Origin: Anaspis maculata
Lineage: Eukaryota; Arthropoda; Insecta; Coleoptera; Scraptiidae
Length of the DNA stretch: 64,000 bases
Assembly (NCBI GenBank): GCA_949128115.1
Contig: OX421967.1
Coordinates: forward strand, 27,792,635 to 27,856,634
Direction of reading: 5' to 3'
Both the position numbers and the translations under genes were made by a program. Every line of letters begins with the position of its first letter. Within the stretch, counting starts at the first letter, position 1. Under the pieces are notes generated by a model. It was not told the origin of the DNA. It was given only the letters and a program-made list of their open reading frames with translations, and did no database searches. Positions 24,347-34,844 of the stretch are shown in pieces.

Positions 24347-24866
24347 TGTTACGTATTTCGCGTACGGGTTCGAATATAATTGAGACGATCGTTTTAAAAC
24401 ACACACTGTTTATCACTGCATACTACAATAAATACACGCCAATGATTATTTACTTATTAATATCGCTGTGATTACTACTCGCTTTTAATCCGCTCGCTAC
24501 CACTTCGCATTCCAATTCATCACTGACTGTCGCGCTAAGGACGGTGCTTATATATGCTTCCGATTAGTGTTCCCGAACTTTCCATCATCCTCCAGCAATT
24601 TTCATAGTGGCCCGGCATATGGTTTTCTAGGCCACTCCCGAATAATCTCACACATTTCGCGTGCTTTCCGTGTGTTCTGGTATGTGGCACCGCCGCCAAA
24701 ATGAACAGATGTAGCTTGATTCACTGTTGAAGTCTCCATACAGTTGTACGAGAAAAGCCTACGCGCGCGCTCTGGAACACACCAGAACGCTCCGCACTTG
24801 TACACTGCGATCTAACGGGAAGAGTCTAGAAAGATCGCGTGTTATCCAGAATCGCCGCTTGTAACA
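24347..24866. mobile_element. Solo LTR (520 bp) with 4-bp target duplication
   Basis: It begins TGTTACGTATTTCGCG and ends CTTGTAACA, so the termini are the inverted TGTTAC/GTAACA. It is flanked by TTAT on both sides (24343-24346, 24867-24870). An internal GCTTATATATGC could be the promoter TATA. TG...CA ends and a 4-bp duplication are usual for Ty3/Gypsy elements, and the internal region has been lost by LTR recombination. Confidence 0.8.
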
Positions 24867-24870
24867 TTAT

Positions 24871-27800
24871 TCAGTTAGCGTCAACGGGACAGTTGGGGAA
24901 TTTTTGTTGGTAGAAGAGGGCATATTTATTTATAATTAGTTATCAATGCCAATTTCCATAGCAACAACATTTTTCGCTTACTTGGTGAGAGTAATTCTCA
25001 TAGATTTTGTAATGACTCATCAATTTTTGAATGAATAAATGATTTTGTATAAAATAGTATACACGGAGTGCTCATTGCAGCCGCAGGCTATAGGCGATTG
25101 ACCTTATTGCGGAAAATGGCCTCTTAGTGGAGGAAGTTTTAGGGAAATAATTATTTGAGGAGGTTCAAGTTGCCGCAGGCAACGTCGGCTGTTACGTCAA
25201 TTGGTGGCAGGTCAAAACTGTCACTTTGCTGTCTTGTGCAATCCACTACAAGCAAACTTTTGTTCCTGTGAGCCCTTGGGACCCCGTAGGCTCTTTATTG
25301 GGCTCCATGTTGATGACCAGCGTCGTCGCAGACCTTTCTCTAAATCATCCATAGCTTCCGCCCAAGGAAGAGCAACAGACTGTCACATCCGCAGGGAAGG
25401 AAACACACAACGACGAGCCAGCCTGCCAGCCAAGAAAAAGTCACCTCGGGCTGGCCATGCAGAGTCAACCACCACCCACTTTTTTCCTCGCTTTTTTCCA
25501 AAGATTTTCTGCTTGGACTTCAGCTGGAGATCCGCATTTTTTATTCTAATAAGCTCGCCGCAGCAACTTTTGTGTTCGGGACGCAAACGTTGCCTTTTTT
25601 GCCGCAATCGCAATGTAGTGCATTATTGCTGGGGGCGTAGTCTTTCAGCTGCGCACCTCTGGAGCTAGATCTATTAGAAGCCTGCTAAATACGCTAACCT
25701 TAACATGAAATAAGAGACACAAATGCAAACCCCTTTTCACATTATTTCTACTTGTCAAATTTCCATGTCAATGATGTGGGCATTGCAGGTATCTACTAGT
25801 GCCCACCTAGGCTACTAGACGTCGGAGTATGTGTCCCTCTTAAAAAATTCCTCCACGATCAAGTACCAAGCTCTACACCAGGTGGCGTTTTTTAAATGTA
25901 AATCGCCTATAATTACCAGGTCGCGCGAAGACATAGCGAAGTTTTTTTAGAGTTTTTACAAGTTGTGAACTTACAATAATTCAAGTTGATAGATCGAATC
26001 AACTCAAATCGGTTCGATAAGTTTGAAGGGAGGACATTATTTGAGAGCTATACAGGGTTGACCTTTTATTTGGACTGTTTGCGTGCGAAAGGTATAATTA
26101 TCTGCTTATTTACATCATTAAGAGAGCGGTTCAATGAAAATCGAACCGCTTGTTGACGCTGAGGGTGTGAATCACGCATTCATAATTCATAAAGTAAATA
26201 ATTTGTTAAAAAACTTCACAATTTTTGCATTGCCACAATGAATTCCCCTATCTGACTCACACTCCAATGTTCAGTTTTCGTATACACACCTGATGCATGC
26301 ATCCAATTAGCTATTGTCACCAGAATATTATTGTGATTGTGCTATAATAGTCTTCTATTCATGGCTTGCTGAACTTCGTTACTCACTTCCAGTCCTCTTA
26401 TCTAAAATTTTCATATTTTTGTGTCAAGCTTTTACCATAAACTGTACCTAGTCTGTATTCTGTATACCTACTTATCTAATCGATTGACTGGAAAATCATG
26501 ATGACTATCACCTATGGAAGTAAAAGTTGGCACATCCAGTAGGGTCCGTTTGTTTGTATGGCGAGCATCAAAAGGACGTCCCAAAGTGATCAATGAAGTT
26601 ATTATTGTTAGCTTTACTATCATCGAGTCGAGTCGCAGGAAGTTGGCCAGGATCTATCGATTAGTATACAGTTTTAGAATATCAATCAAGGCTGTCATGG
26701 CCTAATTTTGTTTAGGTAAGGGGAAACGAAGCATCATAATTATTAGGCGTATAGGTACCTACCTATAGGCGCGAGCATCGGGAGCATTTTTCTTTCAATT
26801 ACATACATACACACCTTTTACCTTAATTCAATTCAAATTTACAATTATCATTGCTTTAGTTCAGCTACTAGAAACGCAATATTTCATATCAACATTAATA
26901 ATGCATGTAGGTACCTACAAACATTGCAGGGTGATGATGAAATTACCATCATACCCATCAGACAGGTAAAATGTATCACTCACGACCGTGTAATAATGGT
27001 AATTCTAGTCTAACCCACTAATCATTAAATAATTATTGTTGATGTTTATTAATTAAATGAGATCTGAAACCGAGATTATGAAAGACTAGCGGAAAAATAC
27101 GAAATGCAGTAGCAGAGCAGCTTAATAGTAGTTTAGCTATAACGTACTTTAGTAATATTTCAGCGATGAGTGTGTACCTTAAGTACTCTTGCAGTTTTAC
27201 GTAAGTAATTATTACGAAATTAGAAGAATTTATTAGGCTGATGCTACCATATGCTAGGCTATTCTGTAAGTGAAAGACTACGGAAGAACGAAGACGTTCA
27301 TTTGTTCCAGATTGTGCAAAAAGTGTGCACTGGAAGAAATACTAATTCGAATGCATTTATTCTTCTAATTTATGATCAGACGTCCGAAAAAATCAAGCTG
27401 AACGCTAAACTAAACTAGATCAAGTGACATTTGAATATGGCCACATATATTTTTTTGGGTTGGCACTTGTCTGGTTTAATTACACTATTTTCGGTGATAC
27501 ATCAACTTACCTGCACACATTAAAGTTGTCATGGAAATTTCCTAAACGTAAAAGTATATGGTCTCATATACCCAGTAGCGCAATGAATTTGAAGCATTTT
27601 TATGAGCAGATTTTTTTCAGGCAAAAACTTTTTGGTTTTTTACTTACACCCGTTAGATAACCATCGATATTTTTGAACGGTTCCAGAACATTAAAGTAAA
27701 TTCGGTTCATGAACGAAAAACAATTTTTTACGTCGAATCTGTTCAAGTGCAACCAACGTTGGGCAGGAAATCATCTCTTACGTAAAATAGCTGCCTATGT

Positions 27801-29400
27801 AGTCGGTACTTGAGCGACCGTGATACGTCCGTCACCGCCTTTTGATGATGATTATTTCTCTGGAAATGGGCTAAGGACTCGCAGCCAAGACGATTAAGGT
27901 TTGCGAACCTGCGGTGACAATTATCAAGTATTCTCGCGATGGTTGCCTTGTGGACGCTAGAAAGCGTGATTCCTGCACGATGTCAACCATAATGACGAAA
28001 GGAACCCTCAAGGGACAGAAGTTCCTAATTCGATGTATTTTGTAGTACGCACAAGACTAGTTCCACTATACCTACCTACTCTAGAGCCTAGTCAAGTATT
28101 TCAATTAGCAAATTCTGTAACTTATATCCATTCCACTTGAGATGATAAAAGCCAAGGGGCATAGTAGTGAAAATGCAACTAAACGATTATAACAAAAACA
28201 CGAAAAAATTCAGATGTTTATAAAAGAAATCAAAAGGCTTGAACTTGATAATTTTAAAACGAATATTTTGTCACTTATTCATCTTGGCTTCTAGGCGCCA
28301 CACTTTTTATTTACATTACAACACAACACAAATGTGCAGCACAAATCTACCGTAGGCGCTGGTTACAATAAAAGAGCAGAGTGTTGCGCTATGCACAGAA
28401 TTTAAACATCAGAAGTAACAAAAGTGACTCCGTGCATTAGACATCTGAATAGCGGTTGTCATGAACTTAAGCACGCAGCTTTAATAATATAACCAAAAAT
28501 CTTTCCTAAGTGTCCTTGCAGGTCGCAGCGGTATTCTTACCAGGCTTGTTCAGTTTCTCCACCATTTCTGATGGATCTATTCTAATCTCAAAAACCTTCG
28601 TAATTTCTACCCCTGGTGTCCGGCACCTCCACCATTTGTATGCAGGTTTGTAACTTGACCAAACACTTAACTTTTTCGTTCGAAATAGGAACATCTAGCC
28701 TTTTGAAGCCGGGACTTTTGCGAAAACGGCTTCCTAAAGGTTGGCGATTCATATCGAAGGATCTAATGTGAGAAAGGGATAGAGATAGATTTTTGCTTCC
28801 GCGGTTTCGTCGCTACCAGTGTTTGGCTCTTTGAACTACCGAAAGTAAACAAATGTATTTCTAAAATTACTTCTTTTTTGATTTTCATCAACTAAGAACT
28901 GAACGGGCTATTTGACTAGCTGCCATTGCAGATGTTTCCAAAAATTTGGTATTTTTTTGTATCTTGGAAGTTTCCCGAACATTTATTGTCATTCCTGTTG
29001 TTATCAGGGTGAAGAATAAAATCATAGTAAGCTTGAAACAAGGCCTAGAAAGACAAGATAATTGAAAAAAAAACACGGATATTTATGACAATGTATTAAA
29101 ATTTATTGACATCATTGGCAGCTGGCGTCGCCGTCTTAAGGTTGAAAATTGACAAATTTTGTAGAGACGGACGTCTTTCCTCGGTGTCGCTAGTAGTTCC
29201 CTTTGTAAGTCAAATTGTGGATAGATGGCCCCACGTGAACATCTCCAAACTAAACTTTTAAAAGTGCATACGAGGTTATTGTTTCGTTTCGTTAAATATT
29301 CATTCTAGACGAAAAAGTGATTCATATTTTTTTTTGATTCATAGGGAAAACAAAAAATGTTGATAAATATATCTGGGAAGGTGGCATCCCTACTCCCGAC
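24871..29400. other. Gene-poor sequence
   Basis: No gene is supported. A G+C-richer block at 25200-25670 carries a frame of about 155 codons with a TTG start and no family motif. TAGGTACCTA runs occur at 26750 and 26910. A minus-strand frame at 28506-28694 and another at 28888-29076, with a hydrophobic N-terminal segment (MILFFTLITTG), are unrecognised. Confidence 0.4.
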
Positions 29401-29589
29401 TCTATGATGACGCGCCAAAAGCGGAAGGCCGCAGGGCGAAGATGTACTTGTAACCCTTGCTAGTCGTTGTCAAAGAGCTCAAGTGATCGAGTTGATAGAC
29501 TTCTAGTGGCTTCGATCCATTGGCAATGGGCTGTAGGAATTCTTCCTGTTTACCCTTTTTTCGCTCCGCTAATATGCAAGGGATGCAAT

Positions 29590-30147
29590 ACACAATATTG
29601 CGCGGAAGTGGCGGTCCGACACGGATGTCATGCGAACTAAGAAAATGGTGACAAGTTATCATCGCGCATGTTCAGAATTCGACAATGACATTGATTTCTG
29701 TATTTGACGTTAACATTTTGTTCAGTTTTATCAGCAACTTGTGAAGTCTTCTGATTTAAAATGGATATTCGGCGGTCGAAAAAGTGTTGGCCACTCAGAG
29801 GACTGACTGTTGCCACACCATGCTGTCGTCAATACAATACAGCACTGATTGAATGAAATATCCCCAGACAATTTCGCGGTAAATTTGAATGTTATGGTTG
29901 AAGTCTTCCATGTTTTTATTATTTCGTAATTTGGGGCATTTGGGAATGTTTCTTACATATGTGCTTTCATGAATAGGTTGCGGGGATTACTTCGATTTTT
30001 CTATGTAACTACTTCTACTTGAAAACGACGCATAATCCATTGAGCTTAGTTTGAGAATCACCTATTTTACAGCGTAACATATGGAAGACTAAGAACGAAT
30101 CACCTCGTTTTCTAGCGCATGCGCTAAACGGTCACGCAATATTGTGT
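29590..30147. mobile_element. 558-bp insert with ACACAATATTGCG ends in Gypsy integrase
   Basis: The left end ACACAATATTGCG is mirrored exactly by CGCAATATTGTGT at the right. AT flanks both ends (29588-29589, 30148-30149). Removing the insert plus one AT joins the two halves of the integrase zinc-finger coding sequence in frame (residues YIAN then CIPC), which supports the boundaries. The interior is unrecognised. Confidence 0.7.
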
Positions 30148-31258
30148 ATTTGCAATGTAGCGATTGACCTCATCTTCCAGATTCTTGAACCAGTAGTCTT
30201 GTATTATCAAATGTTCAGTCTTCACCAAAGCAAAAGGTGCATTTTCGTGAGACGTTTTGATGATTTCCAGTTGCATGTCTTTTGGAATAACCAGCAGTTT
30301 TCTTCCATCAATTTCTTTATACAGAATCTCGTTTTCGATCAGGTAGTCTTCAAATTCTTGATGTTGCAGAACCTTGAAAATGGTTTTCCGATTCTCATCT
30401 TGTCGTTGATTTATTCTGATCCTTTCCAAAAATTCGTTCTTGATAATCAAAGAGATTGGATTGCGACTGAGTGCATCGCAATGCTTTATTTGAACACCAG
30501 GTTTATGCTCCATTTCGTAATTAAACTCCTCCAGTAGCAAAGCCCATCTGGCAACTCTGATACACAAATCCTTCTTATTCATCGTAGCATGAAAAGCCTT
30601 GCAGTCGGTTTCAATCTTGAATTTCGCTCCCAAGAGGTAGACGCGGAACTTCTTCAGTGCTTCAATCACAAGCACTTCTAACTCGTAAGAAGTGTAGCGT
30701 TTTTCGGCATCCGTCTTCTTTCTGGTCATGAAATACGTAGAATGAAACTCTTGATCTGAGTCGTCTCCCTGCATCAACACAGCACCGTAGCCTTCTATGC
30801 TTGCGTCGGTATGCAACTCTGTTTCTTTGTCGTAACTAAATAGCTTCAAAACAGGGTCTCTGCACAGTTTTTTCTTCAGTAAATCGAATGAGAGTTGTTC
30901 TTCTCGTCCAAATCGGAATTCGCAAATCTTTCTTCAACATAATCCTGAGAGACTTGGCCAGTCTTGAGTAGTCTTCAATGAACTTTCTGGAGTATCCGGT
31001 CAATCCAAGGAAACTTTGGACTTGTTTTATAGTCGTTGGTACTGGGAATCTGGAAACAGCTGCTGCAAGCTTCGCTGGCGAAGGTCGAACAAATCCATCG
31101 CTTATCAGATGCCCAAGGTATTCAAGCTCAGTCTTCAGAAAATGAAATTTTTCTCCAGTTGATCATGGGTCCAAATTTGGCAGCTTGATCTAGTGCAATT
31201 TTAGATTTCTCATCGCTTCGTCCAAATTTTCAGCTGGAAAGGCCAAATCGTCCATGTA

Positions 31259-31467
31259 CAGTTGGGAGCGAAATGATTCATACGGCACCGCTAGGAAGTC
31301 GGCTGGATCTCAGGAATTTTGTCTGCTTGGATTGTTCTTGTATGCCAGTTTTGATAAGGGATTGAGCGTAATCAAAACTGGCATTCAAGAACGATCCAAG
31401 CAGCTAACATTTCTGGAATCCAGCCGACTTTCTAGCGGTGCCGTATGAATCATTTCGCTCCAAACTG
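31259..31467. mobile_element. 209-bp palindromic MITE inserted at the Gypsy YMDD motif
   Basis: The arms of about 95 bp begin CAGTT(G/T)GGAGCGAAATGATT and continue through CATACGGCACCGCTA, AAGTCGGCTGGAT and CAAAACTGGCAT, with a spacer of about 20 bp. TA flanks both sides (31257-31258, 31468-31469). The insertion splits the reverse transcriptase codons between Tyr and Met of YMDD, on the minus strand. TA duplication and full palindromy suggest a Tc1/mariner-type MITE. Confidence 0.92.
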
Positions 31468-31593
31468 TACGTCAGTACATTGTTGTCTCTGATTAAATCT
31501 TTGAAAGCGTAGTTGATAAAACGCTGGATATTTGCTGGTGAATTACATAACCCGAATGGTTTCTTCAGAAACTCGTACTGTCCGAATGATGTT

Positions 31594-32330
31594 ACGAAAG
31601 AGGTATGGATATACCCGACGAAGATGACCAACGCAGAAACAGCAATAAGAAAATTGGTTCAACAGAAGAACATCTTCGGAAATCCTCGAATAATCGTTTC
31701 GGACCAGGGCTCAACATTCCGATCCGAAGCTTTTCGACAGTTCTGTGAAGACGATAAGATCGAATCTGTTCGAATTACCACAGGAGTGCCACAAGGAAAC
31801 GGTCAGATTGAACGATTCAACAGAATAATTATCAATCATTCCTGTTTTGACGAGATTATTCCTTGACAACACGGAGAAATGGTACCGACATGTACCCAAG
31901 TTGCATGCAAGAAGCAATAAACACGACCTACCAGCGAAGCATCGGTTGTACGCCTTTCGAGTTGTTGTTTGGAACTACAACTGAAGACTTCAAATTGGTT
32001 GAGATAATAGAGAGAGAGCTTGCGCAAGATTATGGGAGTGGTCATGGAGAGCTTAGACAGCAGGCTAAGCAACAAATACAACGTGTGCAGGAAGAAAATC
32101 GGCGAACGTACAACAAGAAATGGAAAGTTGCTCATCAATACAATATTGGTGACTTGGTGGCGATTCAGTTCAGAAGACGCAGTTTTCGCCCGCAGCAAAG
32201 ATTCAACCAAAATACCTGGGTCCCGATCAGGTTTCCAAACCAATTGGGGTCAACCGTTACGAGGTACAGAAAGTTGGCAGACACGAATGTCTCAAAATCA
32301 CACAGACGGCTGCTGACCTAATGAAGAAAT
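31594..32330 (+). pseudogene. Ty3/Gypsy integrase core and C terminus
   Basis: Plus-strand frames 31594-31866 and 31863-32321 contain VWIYPTKMTNAETAIRKLVQ, IIVSDQGSTFRSEAFRQFC (the second catalytic Asp region), GVPQGNGQIERFNRIIINH (Glu region) and a C-terminal tail with ALQ/QYNIGDLVAIQF-type residues. This continues exactly where the inverted segment's integrase stops. A one-base frameshift near 31863 breaks the frame. Confidence 0.88.
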
Positions 32331-32720
32331 GGACCGACCGGGGGCGATCGAAGTCCCAGGATGGCCGATTGTGGGAAAGTGACGCCATCCGATGACTTTT
32401 TGGAAAAAGAAAAGAAACCGGCGGAGAAAGCGGTGCCCGCAAGGTGACGCCGGCAAAAGCCGTGGCCAAGAAGGCGGCGGAAAGCTCCAGCGAAGATTCT
32501 TCTGATGAAGAACTGGCCAAGGGTAAAGCTCCCGCTAAAGCGACACCCGCCAAGGGTGCTCCGGCTAAGGCTACTTCCGCCAAGAAGACTGAATAAAGCA
32601 GTTCTAAAGAATGTTCAGAGGAAGATGCACCACCAGTGAAAACGGTCAAGGACGCGCCTGCAAAGAAGGAAAGCTCTTTTGAGGATGAGGACAGCGATGA
32701 AGAGGGAGTCCCCAAATTGT
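32331..32720 (+). pseudogene. Captured Nopp140/nucleolin-like fragment
   Basis: A plus-strand stretch reads as alternating basic and acidic-serine blocks: TPAKAVAKKAAESSSEDSSD, then ELAKGKAPAKATPAKGAPAK, a stop, then APPVKTVKDAPAKKESSFED and EDSDEEGVPKL with a final stop. AKK/SSSEDSSDEE alternation is characteristic of Nopp140 (NOLC1) and similar nucleolar phosphoproteins; in host genes it binds snoRNPs and casein kinase II. Here the fragment has no introns, has an internal stop and lies between two copies of a Gypsy integrase end, so it is probably a transduced or retroposed piece. The open minus-strand frame over it is a shadow. Confidence 0.6.
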
Positions 32721-33096
32721 AGGATTCACTCAGTGAAATTCGTCGAGAAAGAGCGTTTATTGAAATTATTGTTTATTGTTTGGAATCAGAGCACGTCGTA
32801 CTGAAGACTTCGAATTGGTTGAGATAATAGAGAGAGAGAGAGAGAGAGAGCTTGCGCAAGATTAGGAGAGTGGTCGTGAAGAGCTTATAGACTAGCTAAG
32901 CAACAAATACAACGTGTGCAGGAAGTAAATCGACGAACGTACAACAAGAAACGAAAAGTTGCTTATCAATACAATATTGATTGGTGACTTGGTGGCGATT
33001 CAGAAGACGCAGTTTGCGCCCGGAGCGAAGATTCAACCAAAATACCTGGGTCCCTATCAGGTTTCCAAACAAATTGGGGTCAACCGTTACTAGGTA

Positions 33097-33835
33097 CAGG
33101 GTGTTCACGATAAAATTTACCCCCCTCCAGTAGATTCCCCTTCAAGATATTTCGAAGAATTAAAAACTTTTTCCTCGCGATTTTCCCTAGGTACCTGATA
33201 TCGATCCTCTAAAAGTTTCTAATTGGTACCGTATACAGGGTGTGATATGTAACTTTTTTATTTTAAATGCAACACCCTATATTTCAATCCCTCATTTGGT
33301 GGAGCCTTTTTTCTGATTACAAATATATATGACCCTTATGATTTATTTTGACAAGTAAGCTGTCGGAAAAATAATAAAATAGGTAGTCAATGAATTTTGT
33401 TTCGCGGCAAGATGGCTTTGTTTTCTTGACAGTTCACTTGAAAAAAGTTATTCTTGCAATATTTTGTCTGCAGAGCTCAACTCTGCATGGATAAATGGTC
33501 TAATTGTCGCGTACTTTTCAATTTTCAATATATTTGAGTACCTATTTTATTATTTTTTGGACAGCTTCCTTGTCAAAATAAATCACAAATGTTACACATC
33601 TTTGTAATCAGGAAGAAAGGCTTGATCATGTGATGTAATAAAATATGGGGTGTTGCATTTGAAATAAAAAAGTTGTGTAAAAATGTCACACCCTGTATAC
33701 GATACCAATTGAAAACTTTTAGACGATCGATTCAAAATCCCTGAGAAAAATTGTTGAGGAAAAGTTTTCAGTTTGAATATCTCGAAGGGAATTTCCTAGA
33801 GGGGGGGGGGGGTGAATTTTATCGTGAACACCCTG
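33097..33835. mobile_element. 739-bp fold-back element, CAGGGTGTTC ends, TA duplication, empty site preserved
   Basis: CAGGGTGTTCACGATAAAAT at the left is mirrored by ATTTTATCGTGAACACCCTG at the right. TA flanks both ends (33095-33096, 33836-33837). The uninterrupted paralogue at 32261-32275 reads GAGGTACAGAAAG, giving a natural empty site with a single TA. A second CAGGGTG palindrome lies inside. No transposase is encoded. Confidence 0.93.
33236..33695. mobile_element. Inner palindrome with CAGGGTGTGA ends
   Basis: CAGGGTGTGATATGTAACTT (33236) is mirrored by a TGTCACACCCTG end at 33695, each next to TA. It sits almost exactly in the middle of the outer palindrome, leaving flanks of 139 and 140 bp. 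It is either a later insertion of a related element or an internal repeat of the outer one. Confidence 0.75.
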
Positions 33836-34072
33836 TACAGAAAGTTGACAGACACGAGGGTCCCAAAATTACACAGACGCGAAGCAAGAATCGGAATCGA
33901 TAACTAAGGTTTATTACCTGCCGAAAAACGTGCATTCAGACGGCTCCACGTGCCGTGGAATCCATAAAGCATCAAGCAGTTCAAACCATACTTTTTATTA
34001 CCTTTTTTTTGAGCTATATCTAATTTCAATAAACGCTTTTTTGACGAATTTCACTGAGTGAAGTGAATCCTA

Positions 34073-34844
34073 CATATATGGACAAAAACACGAGAAGTGT
34101 ATCAAAATTTGGGATACATTTTTATTAGTCCTGGACATCAACTAACTACTGATTATTTGTCATGGGAAGGAGGCCTATAATATGTTGGCTCTTGAAATCG
34201 TTTTACATCGCGATTTCACGTCGACCATTGTTAGGGATATTAGGAAAGGTTCCGTAGATTTATGGTTGCGCTGCGTGGTTATATCCTCGATGATCTGTTT
34301 CCTTTTGCAGCCAGCCCTAAATCTGTAACATGAAAATGCTTCTCGATTACTCAGGTTTGAATTCTATGATGTGAAAATGAAGCATAGTCATAGTATTGTT
34401 ACGAGTATCGTGACTCTCGCTCTCGTGCGATTCCAGTACAGTCGAGAGCAAGCTTCAGATTGTTCAGTAAGCCGGAGATCCCGATGCGCGAGTAAGACAC
34501 ATCTGCACAACACAACTGGCGGAGGTGTTTTTAGAAAACGCACATCAATATCAGAAACATTAAAGTATGTTGTCCAGCATTGTTGGGTTATTCAATTTAA
34601 TATCAGAAACGCTTTATTTATTATTTTGTTTTGTAGATTCACATGAGGCATCGTATACAGGGTAAGAAAGGAGGGTGTGTCGAAGAGATCAAATTTTAAG
34701 TCGTCCTAATTTTCATAAAAAAATGTTGCAGATTTTTGTTCCAATGCTGTTTTTAGAAAACACACATCAATATCAGAAATGCTCCATGTTTTGTTTTGTA
34801 GCCACTTTTTTGAAGAAGATTCCAAAATTTTCAAAGTATGTTTG
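34073..34844. other. Unassigned sequence with a small direct repeat
   Basis: The phrase GTTTTTAGAAAAC-CACATCA then ATATCAGAAA and TTTTGTTTTGTAG occurs at 34527-34635 and 34748-34805. A TACAGGGTAAG end-like motif lies at about 34655. No gene recognised. Confidence 0.4.

Larger units (their letters stand above)
29440..31593 (-). pseudogene. Inverted segment of a Ty3/Gypsy pol: RT, RNase H, start of integrase
   Basis: Read on the minus strand from 31593 down, the frames give RT (SFGQYEFLKKPFGLCNSPAN, then the YMDD region at about 31258), RNase H (ELHTDASIEGYGAVLMQGDD; FKIETDCKAFHATMNKKD) and the LEEFNYEMEHKPGVQIKHCD hinge. The integrase zinc-binding region follows (CIPCILAERKKGK) and the beginning of the integrase core (LDHLSSLTTTSKGYKYIFA). 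The rest of the core lies on the opposite strand starting at 31594. Insertions at 31259-31467 and 29590-30147 and frameshifts near 30850-31200 show it is dead. Confidence 0.88.
32797..33910 (+). pseudogene. Second copy of the Gypsy integrase C-terminal segment, interrupted
   Basis: From ACTGAAGACTTC at 32797 this repeats 31980-32310 closely (AACAAATACAACGTGTGCAG, GTTTCCAAAC-AATTGGGGTC), with an expanded AG microsatellite at 32828. It is interrupted at 33097-33835 by a palindromic element, then resumes as CAGAAAGTTG-CAGACACGA to about 33885. Beyond that the two copies diverge. Multiple stops make it non-functional. Confidence 0.85.
32721..34072. repeat. Inverted pair of about 50-bp sequences, possible LTR edges
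   Basis: AGGATTCACT-CAGTGAAATTCG followed by GCGTTTATTGAAATTA at 32721-32768 is mirrored at 34021-34072 (TTTCAATAAACGC..., CGAATTTCACTGAGTGAA...). The right copy contains AATAAA, so these may be the 3' edges of Gypsy LTRs in opposite orientation, or the ends of an element enclosing the second integrase copy. Confidence 0.6.

Noticed and set aside
25201..25668. 155-codon frame on the plus strand and a 76-codon frame opposite
   Set aside because: It begins with TTG, not ATG, has no recognisable motif, and the local G+C rise alone lengthens open frames on both strands.
31259..31467. CRISPR-like or phage-type repeat
   Set aside because: It is a single long palindrome with a TA duplication, not an array of short direct repeats with spacers. 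No CRISPR array was seen anywhere.
32257..32715. 152-codon open frame on the minus strand
   Set aside because: It is antisense to the Nopp140-like fragment; the Ser/Leu/Ala-rich translation follows from the repetitive codons of the plus strand.
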